The notes beneath the pieces were generated by a model, which saw only the letters and a list, made by a program, of their open reading frames with translations, was not told where the DNA came from and did not search any database. Positions 15,746 through 17,635 of a DNA stretch of 17,635 nt are shown here, one piece after another. Source of the DNA: Russula earlei (taxonomy: Eukaryota; Basidiomycota; Agaricomycetes; Russulales; Russulaceae); NCBI GenBank assembly GCA_025769875.1, contig JAGFNK010000957.1, forward strand, positions 1 through 17,635. Direction: 5' to 3'. Position 1 is the stretch's first letter, and each line of letters starts with the position of its first letter. The translations under genes were made by a program, and so were the position numbers.

Positions 15746-16098
15746 GGAAACGACGTTGCACACCACAACGCTTGAGTCAAAAACACTATGGGGCTGCCTC
15801 AAGACAGCCCATGGGTACAACATGAGGGAAAAATAATAGATATAGACCGTGATTTTGAGTTGTAATTATCTAATACACTATGTGGAGGTGGCTGAGTACC
15901 AGCTCCACCAATTCTCACTCAAATCTCATGAAAACAATGGGGCTGCCTAGCCCTCATTCAGGCGATTCAGGGACAATAAGTTTTATGTGAATTGAAGGCT
16001 GTTTTGAGGGAGATATTCGCCCCGCACGTTTGAGAGGGTTTTCTGTGCCGATTTGGGTGGAATCAAACTCCGCCAAGTGCGCTGAAAACGGCAATAAA
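15746..16098 (-). repeat. Right arm of the inverted repeat
   Basis: This is the reverse complement of 12833-13183. It repeats the paired hairpins and the 12-bp direct repeat (as ATGGGGCTGCCT near 15788 and at 15937-15948). It keeps more CpGs than the left arm, for example at the sites where the left arm reads CATGG or AAGTG. Confidence 0.88.
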
Positions 16099-16298
16099 CA
16101 GTAGTTCACTCAGTTTATTTCCCCTCAGGGATGCTTAGCATGTGATACTGAGGTATGTTACTTTTGTTATATCACATATGTGCAGTGTGTTAAGGCTCCA
16201 AAGGGCCTTAAATAATATCAATGGTCGCATCTGTAAACATGTCCTACCAATGCAGATATGCTTGAGTCAAGCAAGCAATACTCGTGGAGAGGAAGGAG
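16099..16298 (+). other. Internal tail before an LTR, no supported gene
   Basis: This stretch lies between the inverted-repeat unit and the LTR at 16299 and ends in a purine-rich tract. One 61-codon frame (16142-16327) crosses into the LTR; I see no RNase H motif in it. It is probably the last internal sequence of a truncated LTR element. Confidence 0.4.
16284..16298 (+). promoter_or_regulatory. Polypurine tract before the LTR at 16299
   Basis: GTGGAGAGGAAGGAG is purine-only except for one T and abuts the TG of the LTR, as in copia-type elements where GGAG runs into TGTTA. Confidence 0.6.
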
Positions 16299-16623
16299 TG
16301 TTATGTCCTTCTAGAGTATGTGAATAAGATGAGAGGGGCTCTGCAGATGGTGTTGAGACTCACTGTTGAACAATCCAGTTCAAGAGCAAGAGATAAGTTC
16401 AAAGATGAGTCGATAGATGTCCAAGACAGTGTGGGCAAGAAGTAAAGTCCAGAGCAGTACCAAGTACCAAAGAGGTATGGTTACTGGAAGTGTCAAGCAG
16501 TTACACAGGGAAGAGGCCAGAATGATCACAACGGGGACAGTCCTTAAAGGAGTATCCCAGGAGTAGAGAGTGCCCGTAAACAAATGGACAGTCTTCAGAC
16601 TGTCCACTACTTCATTGAGCGCT

Positions 16624-16629
16624 TATATA
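16624..16629 (+). promoter_or_regulatory. TATA box in the LTR at 16299
   Basis: TATATA within GCTTATATAC lies about 325 bases into the LTR, a reasonable U3 promoter position. Confidence 0.45.
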
Positions 16630-16712
16630 CTACAAGAGAACTGCCTAATAGGGAACTAGTCATAACCTTGTTATCAAGCACAATAGATGGATGAGTAAGA
16701 AGTTGGGGTATG

Positions 16713-16744
16713 CTTACTGAGCATGCTCAGTCATGCTCAGTAAG
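16713..16744. repeat. 13-bp inverted repeat with nested 14-bp palindrome
   Basis: CTTACTGAGCATG (16713-16725) and CATGCTCAGTAAG (16732-16744) are exact reverse complements around CTCAGT. CTGAGCATGCTCAG (16717-16730) is itself a perfect palindrome. Further TGAGTAAG copies lie at about 16692, 16749 and 16772. Confidence 0.85.
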
Positions 16745-17020
16745 CTGCTGAGTAAGAAGGCTTCTATTGATGAGTAAGAGCCTTTACTGTCCACATGTTC
16801 ATTGTTTTAGTACATGTGCAAAGCACCTGATTTATTTACTGTTAGTTAGTTTAGGGCTGGTCATTTGAGGACTTGTAGTTTGGTTCAGGGAATAGAGTTG
16901 CCTATAAGGTCCCTTATATAGTTCTATTAGGGTCCTTAGAGTCGACCCAAATACTTCTATTGAGATCCTTAGTATTGCTTTATAGTTTGTTCTATAGTTA
17001 TTAGAGTTAGTCTAATAACA

Positions 17021-17326
17021 CATTGTAGGGTCTTTAGTGCCTTTTGTAGAGCACTTAGAGTCATCCTAAGGGGTCCTTAGGGAGGCTATAGTACTATCCT
17101 TTATTGCTAAAAGGGTTGCCACTAAGTGGGGCTTGCTGTATGTTGATTGTGCCAAGAATCGCTCATGCAACAATGTGTGCATGATATTGTGGACACCTCT
17201 ACTCACCCCTTTTGTCCGTGTGAACTGGGTGGCACCATAGAGGCTGGGTTTCCTCTACTAAGGAAGGGTCCTTCAAGGGCCCTCTCTGGAGAATGGTTCA
17301 TGACAGCCCCAGAATGATCAGACCCC
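17021..17326 (+). other. Unassigned spacer
   Basis: The stretch between the LTR and the inverted G/C-rich copy has no open frame of note. CTTAG and CCTAAGG words at 17050-17085 continue those of the LTR end, so part of it may belong to the LTR. Confidence 0.35.
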
Positions 17327-17520
17327 GCCGCCATGCCATCACGCAGGAGAAGCCACTGCTGATGCCAACATCATGCCACACACCACCTCCCACATTGCCT
17401 CCCCATCCACTCACACATCACCACCCACATCTGCTGCTGCTGCAACCTGCAGTGGAGATGACCTCGCCACCACCACCGCAAGACAACAAACGCCACCCCT
17501 GTGCAAGCCACCCCACACGC
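17327..17520 (-). repeat. Inverted, CpG-depleted copy of 13460-13651
   Basis: The reverse complement aligns along its length with the G-rich interior, including an unchanged stretch GGTCATCTCCACTGCAGG and matching CTTCTCCTGCG. Many of the differences are CG at 13.5 kb against TG or CA here. Flanking sequence to about 17620 may also align more weakly. The two short frames on the minus strand (17411-17633) are low complexity and not supported as genes. Confidence 0.75.
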
Positions 17521-17635
17521 CGCCACCCTCTCTCACCACCACCCTCACCCTTGCCACCGCCACTGCCTTTGCATCGACAGCAGCAACAACCAACAATGCA
17601 GCCAACACTTGGCAACACCACGAGGCGCAACAACA

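Larger units (their letters stand above)
12833..16098. mobile_element. Inverted-repeat unit, possible TIR transposon of unknown class
   Basis: Two arms of about 350 bp (12833-13183 and 15746-16098) are reverse complements with about 20 differences by hand count, around a 2562-bp interior. The outer ends read TGTTATTGCC and, on the other strand, TGTTTATTGCC. I find no clear target-site duplication and no transposase motif, so the class is open. A non-autonomous DNA transposon with long TIRs fits best; two separate insertions of a 350-bp repeat in opposite orientation is the alternative. Confidence 0.55.
16299..17020 (+). repeat. Probable 3' LTR of a fourth LTR element (722 bp)
   Basis: It opens with TGTTAT after a polypurine tract and closes with ATAACA, a perfect 6-bp inversion. 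A TATATA box is at 16624-16629, followed about 85 bases later by a 13-bp inverted repeat. TCCTTAG-type words recur near the right end and continue past 17020 to about 17085, so the right edge is less sure than the left. The five bases on each side (AGGAG, CATTG) do not match, which argues against a solo LTR. The coding part appears lost. Confidence 0.55.

Noticed and set aside
16380..16607. 75-codon minus-strand frame with a hydrophobic stretch
   Set aside because: It lies within the candidate LTR and is short; the hydrophobic run alone does not support a gene.

Overview
The window looks like a transposon graveyard from a filamentous fungus, most likely a basidiomycete of the Agaricomycetes type. 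This rests on chromodomain-bearing Ty3/gypsy elements, a Ty1/copia element with short TG..CA LTRs, CpG-directed decay and the lack of any host gene; the species cannot be read from the sequence. Every protein I recognise belongs to a retrotransposon, and all are broken. I saw no tRNA, rRNA, CRISPR array or bacterial-style operon.

Positions 1-7044 hold two Ty3/gypsy chromoviruses on the plus strand, one inside the other. Element 1 (window start to 2733) shows the end of its integrase, a chromodomain, a separate post-pol ORF with zinc knuckles, a polypurine tract and a 3' LTR (2242-2733). The base after that LTR resumes the pol frame of element 2 at the RT/RNase H junction, so element 1 jumped into element 2. 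Element 2 (2734-7044) continues through RNase H, integrase, chromodomain and its own zinc-knuckle post-pol ORF to a polypurine tract and 3' LTR (6425-7044). The base after that LTR resumes the reverse transcriptase of a Ty1/copia element on the minus strand (7045-11053: RT, integrase, protease remnant, gag, 5' LTR at 10805-11053). The window thus shows the right-hand half of a three-layer nest; the missing halves should lie to the left.

Decay fits that order. Hand counts give about 39 CpGs in the 492-bp LTR of element 1 (innermost), about 22 in 490 bp of element 2, and about 8 in 490 bp of the copia element (outermost). All eleven in-frame stops in the two older elements are TGA, at places where CGA (Arg) would fit, as expected from C-to-T change at CpG.

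Positions 11054-12832 hold no gene but contain two dense short-motif clusters (GCTTA/TAAGC, then ACTGG/CCAGT) either side of a diverged LTR-like stretch, followed by a C-rich tract. Positions 12833-16098 form a large inverted-repeat unit: about 350-bp arms around a 2.56-kb interior that runs G-rich, then a small ORF, then C-rich. A probable 3' LTR of a further element follows at 16299-17020. Near the right edge (17327-17520) is an inverted, CpG-depleted copy of part of the G-rich interior.

The most interesting item is the post-pol ORF. It occurs in both chromoviruses, with the same layout (low-complexity start, helical or coiled-coil middle, C-terminal zinc knuckle) and the same extended Cys/His spacing.
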